Shown here piece by piece: positions 6,043 through 6,695 of a DNA stretch of 6,695 nucleotides. Position numbers and translations under genes: made by a program. The stretch is taken from contig VBJK01000185.1 of assembly GCA_005879655.1 (NCBI GenBank), positions 1-6,695 on the forward strand. The letters run 5' to 3'. Position 1 is the first letter of the stretch; each line of letters starts with the position of its first letter. This DNA comes from Chloroflexota bacterium. Lineage in GTDB: Bacteria; Chloroflexota; Ktedonobacteria; Ktedonobacterales; Ktedonobacteraceae. A model generated the notes under the pieces. It was not told the DNA's origin. It saw only the letters and a program-made list of their open reading frames with translations, and made no database searches.

Positions 6043-6069
6043 AAAAAGACAGACCCGCCAATGACGGGA
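6043..6069 (-). terminator. Probable rho-independent terminator of padC
   Basis: On the minus strand CCCG, a TCATTGG loop and CGGG form a 4-5 bp GC-rich hairpin (6054-6068), followed by TCTGTCTTTTT. It lies 13 bases after the padC stop codon. The stem is short, which limits confidence, but position and T-rich tail fit. Confidence 0.55.
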
Positions 6070-6081
6070 AATGAACCGCAT

Positions 6082-6594
6082 TTAGTTTTTTCGACTCGTA
6101 TAGCCTGTTGGTAACTCGCTCGGTGCGCAATTGATCACATCATCCTGATCAGCACCACAGTCTTCAAGAAATGTAATTGTCGCAAATTCATTGATCACCA
6201 GTTTGGGATATGTCGGGCCTGTATCACGGTACTGGTACATTAGGTCCAGATGCTCGTTCTGATAGCAGACAGTCTTTTCTGGTGCCTCAACCATCCAGCG
6301 AGGGAAGAAAATCGTGGCGTGTACCTGACGCCTTGCTAGATTCACGGCAAGGCTGACAGCCGCGCCTGTTGGCTCGTCCCAGGAAATCTTAAAAATACTG
6401 TCTGACAGAGCGACGATGAAGACTTTCTGATCTTTCACCCAACGGCCTCCTACCATTCCGCTATGCATGCGGAAATCGGCTGTATCTGCATTCTTCACGT
6501 AGAACTCATATTGCCAGCCATTCTCGTAGGTATAGATGTAATGTTTGCCGATAATACCTTTTAGTGTTTCTTCTCTCTGGTTAGTCGGTATCAT
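6082..6594 (-). CDS. padC: Phenolic acid decarboxylase
   Basis: This cytoplasmic enzyme removes carboxylate, without a cofactor, from p-coumaric, ferulic or caffeic acid, giving vinylphenols and detoxifying plant-derived hydroxycinnamates. The 170-residue product follows Bacillus-type PadC almost throughout: IGKHYIYTYENGW (15-27), RMHSGMVGGRWVKDQ (42-56), SWDEPTGAAVSL (71-82), IFFPRW, TVCYQN and EFATITFL. The active-site residues known from the Bacillus enzyme are all present: Tyr21, Tyr23, Arg51 and Glu74, corresponding to Tyr11, Tyr13, Arg41 and Glu64. It has about ten extra N-terminal residues; the start at 6594 has AGGA eight bases upstream and no closer in-frame ATG precedes the core. 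It converges on the GTPase gene and has its own promoter and terminator, so it is a single-gene unit. In other bacteria PadR represses padC in response to phenolic acids; no padR is in the window. Identification is secure. Confidence 0.97.
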   Translation of the reverse strand: MIPTNQREETLKGIIGKHYIYTYENGWQYEFYVKNADTADFRMHSGMVGGRWVKDQKVFIVALSDSIFKISWDEPTGAAVSLAVNLARRQVHATIFFPRWMVEAPEKTVCYQNEHLDLMYQYRDTGPTYPKLVINEFATITFLEDCGADQDDVINCAPSELPTGYTSRKN

Positions 6595-6637
6595 GTGATT
6601 GTTCCTTTATATAATAGCATAGTAATCCAATTTGCAT

Positions 6638-6650
6638 GTATATATTATAC
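6638..6650. promoter_or_regulatory. Operator-like palindrome over the padC -10 box
   Basis: GTATA-TAT-TATAC forms a perfect inverted repeat with a 3-base centre that covers the -10 element. It could be bound by a PadR-like repressor, but it is AT-rich, and symmetric sequences are common around -10 boxes. Confidence 0.3.
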
Positions 6651-6673
6651 TCTAGACTTTGCAAAAAAAACAA
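6644..6673 (-). promoter_or_regulatory. Putative padC promoter
   Basis: The minus strand has TTGTTT (6673-6668), an 18-base spacer and a consensus TATAAT (6649-6644), placed about 50 bases upstream of the padC ATG. The -10 box is a perfect match and the -35 box matches 4 of 6. Confidence 0.6.
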
Positions 6674-6695
6674 GCTATATTTATTAGTATACGCA

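Noticed and set aside
6011..6072. Possible two-repeat CRISPR remnant
   Set aside because: The units are only about 20 bases, imperfect and just two in number, with no cas genes; a hairpin or terminator explanation is simpler.

Overview
The window carries six protein-coding loci and no rRNA, tRNA or convincing CRISPR array. Base composition is about half GC. The bacterial start sites mostly have strong AGGAG-type ribosome binding sites. The mix of proteins (a large acyl-CoA dehydrogenase with a long C-terminal tail, a SufS-like desulfurase, a CFCC-type COG0523 GTPase and PadC) would fit a soil bacterium with a large accessory genome. A Ktedonobacteria/Chloroflexota host is my guess and rests only on overall impression.

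Layout. Positions 1-35 are the downstream edge of a leftward operon and hold a ribosome-binding-like sequence for a gene outside the window. Positions 36-4457 hold four leftward genes in transcription order: SAM methyltransferase (4457-3762), small ArsD-like Cys-Cys protein (3691-3344), SufS-like cysteine desulfurase with a four-cysteine insertion (3206-1944), and acyl-CoA dehydrogenase (1868-36). The last is broken by one in-frame amber codon at 1032-1034. Positions 4458-4942 are a divergent regulatory region with an 81-bp MITE-like element, several palindromes and a probable rightward promoter. A rightward COG0523 (CobW-like) GTPase follows at 4943-5959; it appears to lack about 20 residues between its NDQ and CFCC motifs. 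After a short gap with two hairpins, padC (phenolic acid decarboxylase) runs leftward at 6594-6082 with its own promoter at the right edge.

How the genes may work together. The leftward four genes and the divergent GTPase look like one accessory locus built around sulfur or soft-metal chemistry. The desulfurase could supply persulfide sulfur, the Cys-Cys thioredoxin-fold protein could carry sulfur or a metal(loid), the methyltransferase could cap a product, the dehydrogenase could desaturate an acyl substrate, and the GTPase could insert or deliver a metal. I do not recognise this combination as a named pathway, and the joint role is inference. Two independent lesions, the nonsense codon and the probable GTPase deletion, together with a mobile-element relic in the control region, suggest that this copy may be decaying. 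padC is a separate, self-contained stress or detoxification gene.
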